Source: GCA-2687025 sp964473525 (GTDB taxonomy: Bacteria > Poribacteria > WGA-4E > GCA-2687025). Taken from it: a stretch of DNA of 64,000 nt. Numbering within the stretch: position 1 is the stretch's first letter; each line of letters begins with the position of its first letter. The position numbers and the translations under genes are program-made. The notes below the pieces were generated by a model. That model had not been told where the DNA came from, ran no database searches, and was given only the letters and a program-made list of their open reading frames with translations. Shown piece by piece: positions 35,471 through 45,171 of this stretch. Location of the stretch: NCBI GenBank assembly GCA_964473525.1, contig CAYYPK010000027.1, positions 19,486 through 83,485 of the forward strand. Direction: 5' to 3'.

Positions 35471-36823
35471 ATGGCATCGGACGTCAGTCCGCATGATCTA
35501 GACGCCGAACGATATGTGCTCGGCGCGCTCATGGTGAACACCGACGCGATCCACCAGGTTCAGCCGATCCTGGGCGATCAGACCACGGTGTTCTTCAAGG
35601 GAGCGCACCAGTATATGTACGGCGCTGCGCTGCGGCTGGCGCAACGCAGCGACCCCATCGACATCTACACGCTCGCCGACGAACTGAAGCGGGCCGATGA
35701 CCTCTCCCGCGCGGGAGGGGTCGACTACCTGTACTCCGTGCAGGAGAGCGTCCCGTCAGCGGCAAACGCGGAGTACTACGCCGAGGCCGTCCGGGACCGG
35801 GCGACGCGCCGGGATCTCATCACCGCAGGTACGGAGATCATCGCCCGCGCCGGGCGCGCCGACATCGAGCTCGAAGAGGTGGTCGATCAGGCGCAGCGGA
35901 TTCTGTTCGAGGTGAACTACCGCGAGGAGCGGGGTTTCGTCGACGTGGAGACGGTCCTGCGCGAGACGATGGAATACGTCGAGGAGCTGTTCAAGCGCAA
36001 GGACAAGCTCGTCGGCATACCCACCGGGCTCCCTGACCTCGACCAACTGCTGTACGGCCTGAATCCCGCGGACTTGGTCATCGTCGCGGCTCGGCCGTCC
36101 GTCGGGAAGAGCGCCTTCGCGCACAACATCGCCGGGAACATCGCCTGCCGTCAGGGCGCCGACCAGAAGGGTGTCGCGATCTTCTCGCTTGAGATGGGTC
36201 GCGAGCAGATCCTGACGCGCATGCTCGCCACCATCGGCAAGATTGACATGGGGCGCGTGCGCCAGGGCACTCTGAACTCAGACGACTGGCGTCGGCTGTC
36301 GGAGGCAGCCGGACAGCTAGAAAACGCGCAGGTCTTCATCAACGACACTCCGGGCATCACGCTGATGGAGGTGCGCTCCGAATGCCGCCGCCTGAAGATG
36401 CGGTACCCCGACCTCGGCTTGGTGATCGTTGACTATCTCCAGTTGCTCGCGGGCGGGTCGCGAAGCAATCACAGCCGCGAGCAGGAGATCTCGGAATACT
36501 CCCGATCCCTGAAGGAACTGGCGCGTGAGCTGGACATATGCGTCATGGCGCTGTCGCAACTGAATCGCTCCGTGGAAAGCCGCAACGACCGGCGCCCAAT
36601 GCTGTCGGACCTGCGCGAGTCTGGCGCTATTGAGCAGGACGCGGACATCGTGATGTTCCTGTACCGCGACGATTACTACGACGAGAACTCGGAGTCGGCT
36701 GGGCAGGTGGAAGTCATCGTGCGCAAGCATCGCAACGGCGCGCTCGGAACCGTCACGTTGGACTTCCAGGGGCCGTACCTCCTGTTCAAGGCGTCGGATC
36801 ACATGCCTGCTGACTACGTCTAG
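35471..36823 (+). CDS. dnaB: Replicative DNA helicase DnaB
   Basis: 450 residues from ATG 35471, which has AGAGG six bases upstream. An in-frame ATG at 35465 is also possible. The N-terminal primase-interacting domain (PHDLDAERYVLGALMVN) is followed by the RecA-like motor. Walker A is ARPSVGKSAF, Walker B is LVIVDYLQLL, and the loop ALSQLNRSVE...SDLRESGAIEQDAD is complete. It is the hexameric helicase that unwinds the fork. No intein is present. Confidence 0.96.
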   Translation: MASDVSPHDLDAERYVLGALMVNTDAIHQVQPILGDQTTVFFKGAHQYMYGAALRLAQRSDPIDIYTLADELKRADDLSRAGGVDYLYSVQESVPSAANAEYYAEAVRDRATRRDLITAGTEIIARAGRADIELEEVVDQAQRILFEVNYREERGFVDVETVLRETMEYVEELFKRKDKLVGIPTGLPDLDQLLYGLNPADLVIVAARPSVGKSAFAHNIAGNIACRQGADQKGVAIFSLEMGREQILTRMLATIGKIDMGRVRQGTLNSDDWRRLSEAAGQLENAQVFINDTPGITLMEVRSECRRLKMRYPDLGLVIVDYLQLLAGGSRSNHSREQEISEYSRSLKELARELDICVMALSQLNRSVESRNDRRPMLSDLRESGAIEQDADIVMFLYRDDYYDENSESAGQVEVIVRKHRNGALGTVTLDFQGPYLLFKASDHMPADYV

Positions 36824-36831
36824 CGGCCTCG

Positions 36832-37701
36832 ATGGCAAGCAATCCACCAGCCACATCTCGCAGAGCGGCGCCCAGCGCTTGGCCGCGACTGTTCGCGACC
36901 CGTCTGGGAGCCAACGTTCTGCGCGCGGTGCGCGGCGCAGGTTCGGTGACGATCCTGCTCATGACGACGATGCGCTATCTCTTCGCGCGCCCGTTTTTCG
37001 TAGGGAACCTGTTCAAGCAGTTCGCGACCGTTGGCGTGCAGTCGCTGCCCGTGGTCACCATCAACAGCCTGTTCGTCGGCATGGTGCTCGCGTTGCAGGG
37101 GTACCATCAGCTCAAGCACCTTGGGTCGGAGGGGCTGCTGGGGGCGTTCGTGAGCACGGCTGTCGTGAAGGAGCTCGGAGCAGTACTTACCGCGTTTGTC
37201 CTATCGGGTCGCATCGGGGCCGCGATCACTGCCGAGCTCGGCACGATGAAGGTCACCGAGCAGATCGACGCCATTGAGGCGATGGGCGCCAGCCCGGTGC
37301 AGTACCTCGTCGTGCCCCGATTCATCGCCTGTGCCCTGATGTTGCCGATCCTTACAACCTTCGCCAACGCCATCGCCATCGTCGGAGGCTACGTCTTGGC
37401 GGCCAACGTGTTGGAGCTCGCGGGCGGCCGCGTTGGGATGGGCGGAGAGTTCTTCTGGCACATGGTGACGTCGGCGCGAGGCTTCACGACCGAGGATGTC
37501 CTGACAGGACTCGTGAAGTCGTCGACGTTCGGGATGATCATCGCCACTATCGGCTGCTACATGGGCTTCTCCGTGGCGCCCACCACTGGGGCCGAAGGCG
37601 TGGGCAAAGCCACGACATCATGCGCGGTGATGTCGCTAGTGCTGATCCTCATCGCCGACTTCCTCATCGAGTTCATCGGTCACGAAATGCTGGGATTCTA
37701 G
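36832..37701 (+). CDS. mlaE: MlaE-family lipid ABC transporter permease
   Basis: 289 residues with five or six membrane helices and the MlaE/YrbE core: QSLPVVTINSLFVGMVLALQ, VVKELGAVLTAFVLSGRIGAA, MKVTEQIDAIEAMGASPV (shown in part). It is the inner-membrane permease of the MCE phospholipid transport system that maintains outer-membrane lipid asymmetry. It begins eight bases after dnaB stops, and the ATPase gene follows four bases after its own stop, so the three mla genes form an operon possibly read through from dnaB. Confidence 0.92.
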   Translation: MASNPPATSRRAAPSAWPRLFATRLGANVLRAVRGAGSVTILLMTTMRYLFARPFFVGNLFKQFATVGVQSLPVVTINSLFVGMVLALQGYHQLKHLGSEGLLGAFVSTAVVKELGAVLTAFVLSGRIGAAITAELGTMKVTEQIDAIEAMGASPVQYLVVPRFIACALMLPILTTFANAIAIVGGYVLAANVLELAGGRVGMGGEFFWHMVTSARGFTTEDVLTGLVKSSTFGMIIATIGCYMGFSVAPTTGAEGVGKATTSCAVMSLVLILIADFLIEFIGHEMLGF

Positions 37702-37705
37702 TCGG

Positions 37706-38536
37706 ATGGCGGAGCAGCAGGCCCAGACAACCGGCGCGACTCCCGAGCGCAACTCCGAGTACCACGAGAAGTACATGGTGCGCGTGGACTCGGTGCACAA
37801 GTCGCTCGCGGACAAGCACGTGCTTCGCGGCCTCTCGTTCGACATCCCTCGCGGCGACACGACGGTCGTCATGGGGCCGAGCGGCTGCGGGAAGAGCGTC
37901 CTGCTAAAGCACATCGTTGGGCTGATGCGACCTGATTCCGGCCATGTACGCGTAGACGGGTACGACATCCCCACGCTCAAGCACAAGGCGCTCAGCGAGG
38001 TGCGGCAGCGGATGGGGGTACTGTTCCAGGGAGCGGCGTTGTTCGACTCGATGACGGTCGAGGAGAACGTCGCGTTCATGCTCAGACAGCACCGGCGCAT
38101 GCCGCTTTCGGAACTGCGGGACGCGGTGGCGGACGCCCTGCAACTGGTGCATCTCGGGGACACGCAGCAGCTCAAGCCCGCTGAGCTCAGTGGTGGCATG
38201 CGCAAGCGTGTCGGCCTGGCGCGCGCGATCGTGATGCGGCCATCGCTCATACTGTATGACGAGCCGACAACCGGCCTGGACCCGATCACGGCTCGTGGCA
38301 TCAACGAGATGATCCGCGAGCTGCATGGGGAGTTGGGGATCACGTCAGTCGTCGTGACGCACGATGTCGAGAGCGCGCTCTACGTGGGCAGCCTTATTGC
38401 CCTAACAGAGGGCGGCCACATCGTATTGCAGGGAACCCCTGACGAGGTGCGCGAATCCGACGTGCCGCTTGCGCGTCAGTTCTTCCGACCGGAAGCCCCT
38501 CGCGGAGCCAAGGACGCGTCTGAAGCTGACGCGTGA
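37706..38536 (+). CDS. mlaF: MlaF-family ABC transporter ATPase
   Basis: 276 residues. Walker A is GPSGCGKSVLLKH, the signature is LSGGMRKRVGLARAI, Walker B is LILYDEPTTGLDP, and the switch His is in VVTHDVES. The N-terminal ~25 residues are a hydrophilic extension. It powers the MlaE permease encoded immediately upstream. Confidence 0.93.
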   Translation: MAEQQAQTTGATPERNSEYHEKYMVRVDSVHKSLADKHVLRGLSFDIPRGDTTVVMGPSGCGKSVLLKHIVGLMRPDSGHVRVDGYDIPTLKHKALSEVRQRMGVLFQGAALFDSMTVEENVAFMLRQHRRMPLSELRDAVADALQLVHLGDTQQLKPAELSGGMRKRVGLARAIVMRPSLILYDEPTTGLDPITARGINEMIRELHGELGITSVVVTHDVESALYVGSLIALTEGGHIVLQGTPDEVRESDVPLARQFFRPEAPRGAKDASEADA

Positions 38537-38580
38537 CCGGATGTCGCCTAATGGCGGGCAGGAAGCAGTAGGAGATAGCG

Positions 38581-40143
38581 TTGCGCTGGGAATCAGAACT
38601 CAAGGTAGGCGTATTCTTCGCCGTAGGGCTCGTCCTACTCGCGATCGTGCTAACCCTATCCTCCGACTGGCATGTCGGCGTTCCTGGTGACGAGCTCACG
38701 CTCCGCTTCAACGCCCTGAGCAACGTCAAGGGCGGCGGCGATGTCCAGCTCGCGGGAATCCACATCGGCAAGGTCGTCGAGGTGCGTCTGGATCCCGAGG
38801 GGTACGGCGAAGTTACCGTGCGCGTGCGGCCACCCATCACCCTGAGGGAAGGCCTCACGGCCGAGCTCAAGGTGTTGGGCTTCGTGGGCGAGACGTACAT
38901 CGCGATGACGAACGGTGACCTGAACGCGCCGCCGCTGGACTACAGCAAACCCATCTACGGCAAGGACGCGCCGAACATGATGGCGCTCGTCGGCGAGATG
39001 CAGGACGCGCTCAAGACGACGCTCGAACTCGTCGAGTCAGTCACCGTCGCGATCGACGAAAGCCACGGCGAGGTGAAGAGCACGGCCGCCGCCGCTCGCG
39101 CCTTCATGACATCGACGTCGGGTTCCGTAGACGAACTCCTGGCCCAGACGCGCCCGTTGCTGGAGCGCATGTCCGAGCTTACAGACGACCTCGACTCGCA
39201 GTTGCCGACGCTGGTAGAGCGCGCCGAGGAGACGCTGACGCACGCCGACGAGCAGATTGTAGAGACCGGCGCGCGGCTTGGCGCCGCGGCGGACGCCGTG
39301 GACGAACTCATCGCGTCAGCGCACGCCGACATCGACGGCGTCGTCGACAACGCCAACGCAGCCATCGGCGACACACGGACGGCTCTCTCCGACTTGGTAG
39401 AGGAGGCCCGCGGCCTCCGAGCGTCGCTTGAAGACGCGTTGCACGAGACCACCGACACCGTGACCGAGGAGAAGACGCGGCTGAACGAGACGCTCGCCCG
39501 CCTTGACGAAGCCGTCGTCAGCGGACAGGCGCTCATCGCTCGACTGGATTCAGTCGCCGCGAAGGCTGAGAGCGGCGACGGCGCCATCGGCCGGCTGCTC
39601 AACGACGACTCCGTTGTCACCAAGACGACGGAGACGTTGGAATCGGCCGGACACCTCCTGGATCGGCTCGACAAGCTGTCCGCTAACATCGAAGGCATCG
39701 CTGAACGAGAGGCGCCGCTCGCCACCGTCGGCGCGGAAGCGACCTACCGCGGTTCCTTCGAAGGGGTACAGAGCGAGTTCGGCGTTCTGCTGCGTCCTAA
39801 CGCGAACCAATCCGCGTACGCCGCCGTGGGCACGCGCGATTCAGAGAACCTCACCACGTTCGTCCTGGCGCAACGCATCGGGCCGGTGTGGGGAAGGCTC
39901 GGCTTCGTGGAGTCGGAGGCCGCCGTCGGGCTGGACTGGGCCGCGAACCCTTGGCTCACCTTACGGACGGAGGCGCTACAGATCACCCGTCCTCTACTCG
40001 ACGCGGACGACGACCTGGTCGCCCCGCGCGTGGACATTGAGGCGATGATCCAGCCGTTTAAGCGCGCCCGCATCATCATCGGTGGTGAGAACGTGCTCGA
40101 GGACGACCGCGCCGTGATCTTCGGTCTGCGCACGGATTACTAG
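38581..40143 (+). CDS. mlaD: MlaD-family MCE protein with coiled coil and C-terminal beta domain
   Basis: 520 residues from TTG 38581, with AGGAG seven bases upstream. A single membrane helix (about residues 9-27) precedes one MCE domain (about 36-118: LTLRFNALSNVKGGGDVQLAGIHIGKV in parts, then GFVGETYIAM). A long Ala/Glu/Asp-rich coiled coil (about 130-375) follows. The last ~140 residues are beta-rich with aromatic strands (TYRGSFEGVQSEFGVLLRP, ARIIIGGENVLE), ending VIFGLRTDY. E. coli MlaD is only about 180 residues, so this one may span the periplasm and reach or enter the outer membrane by itself. Confidence 0.87.
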   Translation: MRWESELKVGVFFAVGLVLLAIVLTLSSDWHVGVPGDELTLRFNALSNVKGGGDVQLAGIHIGKVVEVRLDPEGYGEVTVRVRPPITLREGLTAELKVLGFVGETYIAMTNGDLNAPPLDYSKPIYGKDAPNMMALVGEMQDALKTTLELVESVTVAIDESHGEVKSTAAAARAFMTSTSGSVDELLAQTRPLLERMSELTDDLDSQLPTLVERAEETLTHADEQIVETGARLGAAADAVDELIASAHADIDGVVDNANAAIGDTRTALSDLVEEARGLRASLEDALHETTDTVTEEKTRLNETLARLDEAVVSGQALIARLDSVAAKAESGDGAIGRLLNDDSVVTKTTETLESAGHLLDRLDKLSANIEGIAEREAPLATVGAEATYRGSFEGVQSEFGVLLRPNANQSAYAAVGTRDSENLTTFVLAQRIGPVWGRLGFVESEAAVGLDWAANPWLTLRTEALQITRPLLDADDDLVAPRVDIEAMIQPFKRARIIIGGENVLEDDRAVIFGLRTDY

Positions 40144-40173
40144 ACGCCTGCTATACGCGGGAGGGCGCCCGCG

Positions 40174-41541
40174 ATGAAGAAGTCCCGTACGCACTACGTG
40201 TGCAACCAGTGCGCCGCCACATCCCACCGATGGCTCGGGCGATGCCACGAGTGTGGGGCGTGGAACTCCTACGAGGAAGAGGTCGCGCCGGCCAAGGGCG
40301 CCCGGGCAGCTTCCGCCGCTCCCTCGCCCGTCGGTGCGTCGGCGCCAGTGGCGCTGCCAGACATTTCAGCAGATCCCATAGAGCGCGCGACGACCGGCAT
40401 TGGCGAGTTCGACCGCGTGCTCGGCGGCGGCATGGTGCCCGGCTCCGTCGTTCTCATCGGCGGCGAGCCGGGCATAGGCAAGTCGACCCTCCTGCTGCAA
40501 GTCATGGCGCAACTCACGGACGACGAGGGCAAGACGCTCTACGTCTCCGGCGAGGAGTCCATGCAGCAGATGCGCCTCCGTGCGGCCCGGTTGGGGATCG
40601 AGGCGTCAGGGCTCTACATGCTAGCGGAGACGCGCGTAGAGGTGATCCTACGCCACGCCACGGAAATGAAGCCGCGCGCGCTCGTCGTCGACTCGATACA
40701 GACCGCGACTGTCGAGGATCTGGAGACCGCCCCGGGCAACCCCACACAGATACGCGAGAGCGCTGCGGCGCTCATCCGCTACGCGAAGTCCACGAACGTG
40801 CCTGTCTTCATCGTGGGTCACGTCACGAAGGAAGGGTCCATCGCCGGACCCAAGATGCTGGAGCACATGGTGGACACGGTCGCATACTTCGAGGGCGACC
40901 AGCACCACGCCTACCGCATCGTGCGGGCCGCGAAGAACCGGTTTGGGTCCACGCACGAGATGGGTGTGTTCGAGATGTCGGATCGGGGACTCACGCCAGT
41001 GGAAAACCCATCCGCCCTATTCCTCAGCGAACGACACGGAGGAACGTCCGGCTCCGTCGTCGTGTGCACGATGGAGGGCTCGCGGCCCCTGCTGCTCGAG
41101 CTACAGGCTCTCGTGGCGCCGACGCGCTTTGGAACGCCCATGCGCGTCACCGCGGGCCTGGACCGCAACCGCGTGTCGCTCCTGATCGCCGTGCTGGAGA
41201 AGCGCGGCGGCATGTCGGCTCAGAACGCCGACGTGTTCGTGAACGTGACGGGCGGAGTGCAGATCGCCGAGCCCGCCGCCGATCTCGGCGCGGTCATCGC
41301 CATGGCGTCGAACCTGAAGGACGCCCCGGTGGACGGCGAGACGGTGTTTATCGGCGAGGTCGGATTAGGGGGCGAGGTGCGCGGCGTCAGCAGGCTGACA
41401 CAGCGGCTGGCGGAGGCAGAAAAGCTGGGGTTCACCCGCGCGCTGCTGTCGAAGCGGCAGATGGAGTCGGTCGTGGGGTCGGGCGCGCTGGCGCTTGTGG
41501 GGGTGCAGACCGTGCAGGAGGCGTTGTACGCCTCGTTCTAG
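40174..41541 (+). CDS. radA: DNA repair protein RadA/Sms
   Basis: 455 residues. The order is a four-Cys zinc finger (YVCNQCAATSHRWLGRCHECGAW, in parts), a RecA-like core with Walker A GGEPGIGKSTLLL, the RadA-specific KNRFGST, and a C-terminal Lon-protease-like domain (MRVTAGLDRNRVSLLIAVLEKRGGM in parts; FIGEVGLGGEVRGV). It is a branch-migration helicase in recombination. GGAGGG sits eight bases before the ATG. It converges with the next gene with only 16 bases between. Confidence 0.95.
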   Translation: MKKSRTHYVCNQCAATSHRWLGRCHECGAWNSYEEEVAPAKGARAASAAPSPVGASAPVALPDISADPIERATTGIGEFDRVLGGGMVPGSVVLIGGEPGIGKSTLLLQVMAQLTDDEGKTLYVSGEESMQQMRLRAARLGIEASGLYMLAETRVEVILRHATEMKPRALVVDSIQTATVEDLETAPGNPTQIRESAAALIRYAKSTNVPVFIVGHVTKEGSIAGPKMLEHMVDTVAYFEGDQHHAYRIVRAAKNRFGSTHEMGVFEMSDRGLTPVENPSALFLSERHGGTSGSVVVCTMEGSRPLLLELQALVAPTRFGTPMRVTAGLDRNRVSLLIAVLEKRGGMSAQNADVFVNVTGGVQIAEPAADLGAVIAMASNLKDAPVDGETVFIGEVGLGGEVRGVSRLTQRLAEAEKLGFTRALLSKRQMESVVGSGALALVGVQTVQEALYASF

Positions 41542-41557
41542 CGGACAGCTCGCCCCG

Positions 41558-42931
41558 CTACTTCAGGATGGTGAGTCGGCGAACGTCTCGTCGGCTGCCC
41601 GCGACGAGCTCGTAGAGGTAGACGCCCCCAGCGACGGTCTCGCCTGTCGCGTTCCGTCCATCCCAATACGCTGCGGCGTCCCTCGCGACATGGTAGCCGG
41701 CCTCGCGCTGCCCCACGTCAATCTGTCGGACGAATTCGCCGCCCAAGCCATACACGCGGATCGTGACGTCCGACGGGTCCGCCAACTCGAACGGCATCCA
41801 CGTCTCGGGGTTGAAGGGGTTCGGGTAGTTGGGCAGTAGGCGCGCGCCCGCAGGTCTGGTTGAGAAGTTCACGGCGAGCGACGCCAGGCGCATGTCCTCG
41901 GCCGTCAGCCGCCGTTGAACGCGCGACCCGAGCACGTAGCCGTCAGCGGTGACGAACTCGAACTGGACGAGATCCCCTTCGGCCACGACTCGCCTGCGGT
42001 TGGCGTCCACGAACGAGGCGATATATCGGCCGTCGTCAGTGACGACCGCCGGAACGGTCTTGCGCGTGTCGAGATTGCGCACGCGCATCGTGACGCCTGC
42101 CGGGAGAAGGTCCATGTCCGGCACATTGCCCGCGAGGGCGAACGCCCAGTGCGCGGGCTCCATCCCGGGGGCTGCGGTCGCGTCGCCAACGCTCACGCCG
42201 TGAGGCGTTCCGAGCATCGTGAAGTAGACCGGGTCTACGAAGTTCACTACGTAGCCATGGCCCGGTTCAATGTCGAAGTTGTCGCCGAACTGGATGTACC
42301 CGTCGTGGCCGACGGCAGTCTGGAACACGCCGCCCTGTAGACTGATGACGACCGTGCTACCCAGCCGGATAAGATGACTCGCGCGCATGACGCCCGACGT
42401 TACGAGGCTCACCGCCGCGTCCGACGTAGTAACGCCGTACGGCTCCAGCGCGGCGGAGAACAGGCTGAGCCCCTCGGGCACGCTGTAGTCGAACTCGTGA
42501 AGTTCGCCGCCGATGAGGAAGGTCGAAGTGGCGCTCGACGCCGTCGTGAGCACGTCGCCAGCGTCATCGACGAGGGCCACGGATACTGTGTGCACTCCCG
42601 CGGAGAGCCCGCTGAGGGTGGCCGTTACGCCTGACGAGACCTCGGAGCCGCCGCCGGCGCCGCTCGTGGCGAACGAGGCGTCCACCAGGTACTGCCAGGA
42701 ACCGGTGTGGCCCGTGACTTCGACCACGAGAGTGACGTCGGATGTACCGACGACAAACGTCTCGGCAAACGCCGGGGAGACGATGCTGATGCTCTCCTGC
42801 GCCGTCGCCGTAGCGGCAGCGAAGACGAACAGCGCGCCGGTCAGCAGCGCCAACCAGCCGCGCGTAACGGACGCCGTTGGACGGGAGCCGCCGGGCATCG
42901 GCCGTCCCACGATCCTGCCACACGAGGCCAT
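41558..42931 (-). CDS. Secreted protein with PNPFNP/FlgD-like C-terminal domain
   Basis: About 457 residues from ATG 42931, with GGAG eight bases upstream; 42898 is the alternative. A signal peptide (GWLALLTGALFVFAAATATAQ) precedes a beta-sandwich segment (SISIVSPAFAETFVVGTSDVTLVVEVTGH in parts). A middle domain contains PEGLSLFSAALEPYG and GHGYVVNFVDPVYFTMLG. The C-terminal sorting domain (LLPNYPNPFNPETWMPF ... GGVYLYELVAGSRRDVRRLTILK in parts) is close to that of the protein at 7825-10728. No catalytic motif is seen. It is probably a surface or secreted protein. Confidence 0.8.
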   Translation of the reverse strand: MASCGRIVGRPMPGGSRPTASVTRGWLALLTGALFVFAAATATAQESISIVSPAFAETFVVGTSDVTLVVEVTGHTGSWQYLVDASFATSGAGGGSEVSSGVTATLSGLSAGVHTVSVALVDDAGDVLTTASSATSTFLIGGELHEFDYSVPEGLSLFSAALEPYGVTTSDAAVSLVTSGVMRASHLIRLGSTVVISLQGGVFQTAVGHDGYIQFGDNFDIEPGHGYVVNFVDPVYFTMLGTPHGVSVGDATAAPGMEPAHWAFALAGNVPDMDLLPAGVTMRVRNLDTRKTVPAVVTDDGRYIASFVDANRRRVVAEGDLVQFEFVTADGYVLGSRVQRRLTAEDMRLASLAVNFSTRPAGARLLPNYPNPFNPETWMPFELADPSDVTIRVYGLGGEFVRQIDVGQREAGYHVARDAAAYWDGRNATGETVAGGVYLYELVAGSRRDVRRLTILK

Positions 42932-43222
42932 CCACGGTCTCCAATGCGAGTCACTTGAGCGAACCGTATCCCACGTACTATACTCGAACGCCCAAACGCC
43001 CCGGAAGTTCATGTCTTCACGACGGCGCGCTCTCGCTACAGTGCGACTAGCACGACGAGGCGCGCTAGCGGGCGATGCGGTAGTATACCATGGCTGTGGA
43101 TGTCAGGCGACGGGTCGGAGGCGTCGGCCCGGATGGACCTTGGCGGAGGGGGCCGTCGGAGGTCTCGGGCGGAATCAACGCGGGAGGACCGTGGGTTGAC
43201 GAAGTGGAGAGGGCGCACGCGG

Positions 43223-44170
43223 ATGTGCCGGATAGCTGTAGCAGTGTACGGATTGGTCTTCGCCTTGGCGGCGTGGACCGGGTGCGGCGGCCAGAAAGCC
43301 ATACCCGTCATGGAAGCGCCCACCGGCGATGCAGCCGCGGTGGACGCAGCCGCGATGCTGGCGGCCGCGGCCGAAGCCACCGGGGCCGAGGCCAGCGCGG
43401 CCGAGGAGCCAGCGGCGGACGCGCCCACCCAGGCGCCCGAGGCGGATCCGATGGAAGACGTCATGGAGCGTTACGACGCCCTCGAGGCGACCGTGGATCA
43501 GCTCATGGCTGACGTGGACACGCTGGGCGCTGGTCAGACGGTATTCCAGGCGGAGCTGCGCTCACTCGAAGGCCGAGTCGAGGGCGTAGAGAGCAGCGTC
43601 GAGGGGATGGCGGAGCGCATTCTCACGCGTTTCGACAACTTCGACGCGGAGATCGCGCGCATACGCGAAGGCATCGCAAGCGCACCCCCGTCAGTCGCCG
43701 CGGCGCCGCGTGTCGCGCCACCTGTTCCTCAGAGTGACCCTACGCCGGAAGGCCCGACGCGCGATGTGGAGGCTGAGGTGGCGCTGCAAGTGGACGCATG
43801 GCGCCAGGCGTGGGAGGCCCGAGACATTGGCGCGTATGTGGCGACATACCAGGAGTACGCCTCCATCAATCGGTATGGTCTGAGCGAGGGCGCCGCCGGT
43901 CGCAAGCGATCCCTCAACGTGGCCGGTCTACGCACGCGGATGGAGCGCCTGGTGCGGCAGTACGCGCGCATGGAGGTGCTGGTGCGTGGGTTCCGCGTCG
44001 TCGCCGAGGAAGGCCGAATGGTCGCGACGTTCCAGCAGGACTTCAGCGCCTGGGCGCGAGCCGGTGACCTCAAGCCTGCCTACACCGACAAGGGCATCAA
44101 GACGCTGGCATTCGTCGAGCAGGACGGCGGCTGGCTCATAATCAAAGAAGACTGGGTGCCCGTCCAGTAG
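43223..44170 (+). CDS. Putative lipoprotein with coiled coil and C-terminal NTF2-like domain
   Basis: 315 residues from ATG 43223. The N-terminus is a signal ending in WTGCGG, a non-canonical lipobox. An Ala/Glu/Pro-rich linker follows, then a heptad region (about 75-150: ATVDQLMADVDTLGAGQ, LEGRVEGVESSVEGM). A second Pro-rich linker leads to a ~125-residue C-terminal domain (VDAWRQAWEARDIGAYVATY ... VATFQQDFSAWA ... KTLAFVEQDGGWLIIKEDW). That domain looks like the SnoaL/NTF2-like fold found at the C-terminus of L,D-transpeptidases such as Cds6. The same domain ends both large pentapeptide proteins downstream (45567-48089, 48538-51342), so the three genes are related. Confidence 0.75.
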   Translation: MCRIAVAVYGLVFALAAWTGCGGQKAIPVMEAPTGDAAAVDAAAMLAAAAEATGAEASAAEEPAADAPTQAPEADPMEDVMERYDALEATVDQLMADVDTLGAGQTVFQAELRSLEGRVEGVESSVEGMAERILTRFDNFDAEIARIREGIASAPPSVAAAPRVAPPVPQSDPTPEGPTRDVEAEVALQVDAWRQAWEARDIGAYVATYQEYASINRYGLSEGAAGRKRSLNVAGLRTRMERLVRQYARMEVLVRGFRVVAEEGRMVATFQQDFSAWARAGDLKPAYTDKGIKTLAFVEQDGGWLIIKEDWVPVQ

Positions 44171-44187
44171 CTGGCGCGGGCGGCCCG

Positions 44188-45171
44188 ATGTCATCCCACA
44201 CTGAACAGCCGATGGCCCTCGAGTTCGTCGCGACGGCGGAGGACGAGGGTCGTCGGCTTGATGTCGCGTTGGCGGCGCGGCTCCCAGAGCGTTCCCGATC
44301 ACAGATCCAGCAGCACGTCCGGGACGGCGATGTTGCCGTCGACGGGCGCTCACGAAGGCCAAGTTGGCGGCTTTCCGCCGGGGCCCGCGTGGTCGCGGCC
44401 GTCCCACCTGCCATCGTCCGCCGCGTCGACCCAGAGCCAATACCTCTCGATATCGCCTACTCCGACGACGACGTGCTCGTCGTGCGGAAGCCTGCGGGTA
44501 TGGTGGTGCATCCAACGGATTCGCAGACCTCCGGGACGCTTGTCAACGCACTCTTACACCACCACCCTGACATCGCTGGCGTTGGCGGTGACGCCGAGCG
44601 CTCTGGCATCGTCCATCGGCTCGACCGTGACACTACGGGGCTGATGATGGTGGCGCGTACGGACGCCGCTCACGCCTCCCTTCAGCAGCAGCTTCGCGAG
44701 CGCGCCGCGACGCGCGTCTACAGCGCGATCGTCTGCGGCTCGCCGCCCGACGCGGGTACCGTGCGCGCCGCGATCGGGAGGTCGACGCGTCAGCGAACGC
44801 GCTACACGGTTGGCGGAGACCGACAGCGGGACGCCGTCACGCACTTCGAGGTGTCCGAGCGCTTCGGCGACGCGTTCGCGCTCTTGGACGTGCGTCTCGA
44901 CACCGGGCGGACGCACCAGATACGCGTCCACCTTAGCCACATCGGGCACGCCGTCGCTGGCGATCCCGTGTATGGCTCCGGCGCCACTCGGGCGCTGCGC
45001 GAAGCCCCGGCCCCGCTTCGGCCCCTGTTCGCGGCCGCCGGTAGACAACTCCTACACGCGCGTCGGCTCGCGTTCGCGCACCCTCGGACGGGGGTCGTGG
45101 TCGAAGTCACGGACGAGCTGCCGCCCGACATGACGAGTGTCCTCGCCGGTCTGCGACGGCTTCGCGCCTAG
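44188..45171 (+). CDS. RluD-family 23S rRNA pseudouridine synthase
   Basis: 327 residues. An N-terminal S4 RNA-binding domain (RLDVALAARLPERSRSQIQQHV in parts) leads into the RluA/C/D catalytic domain with the Asp in HRLDRDTTGLMM. The segments VLVVRKPAGMVVHP and LDTGRTHQIRVHLSHIGH are also typical. It should convert uridines of the large-subunit rRNA to pseudouridine. It starts 17 bases after the lipoprotein gene, so it interrupts the NTF2-domain family without being related to it. A later ATG at 44212 is possible. Confidence 0.92.
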   Translation: MSSHTEQPMALEFVATAEDEGRRLDVALAARLPERSRSQIQQHVRDGDVAVDGRSRRPSWRLSAGARVVAAVPPAIVRRVDPEPIPLDIAYSDDDVLVVRKPAGMVVHPTDSQTSGTLVNALLHHHPDIAGVGGDAERSGIVHRLDRDTTGLMMVARTDAAHASLQQQLRERAATRVYSAIVCGSPPDAGTVRAAIGRSTRQRTRYTVGGDRQRDAVTHFEVSERFGDAFALLDVRLDTGRTHQIRVHLSHIGHAVAGDPVYGSGATRALREAPAPLRPLFAAAGRQLLHARRLAFAHPRTGVVVEVTDELPPDMTSVLAGLRRLRA

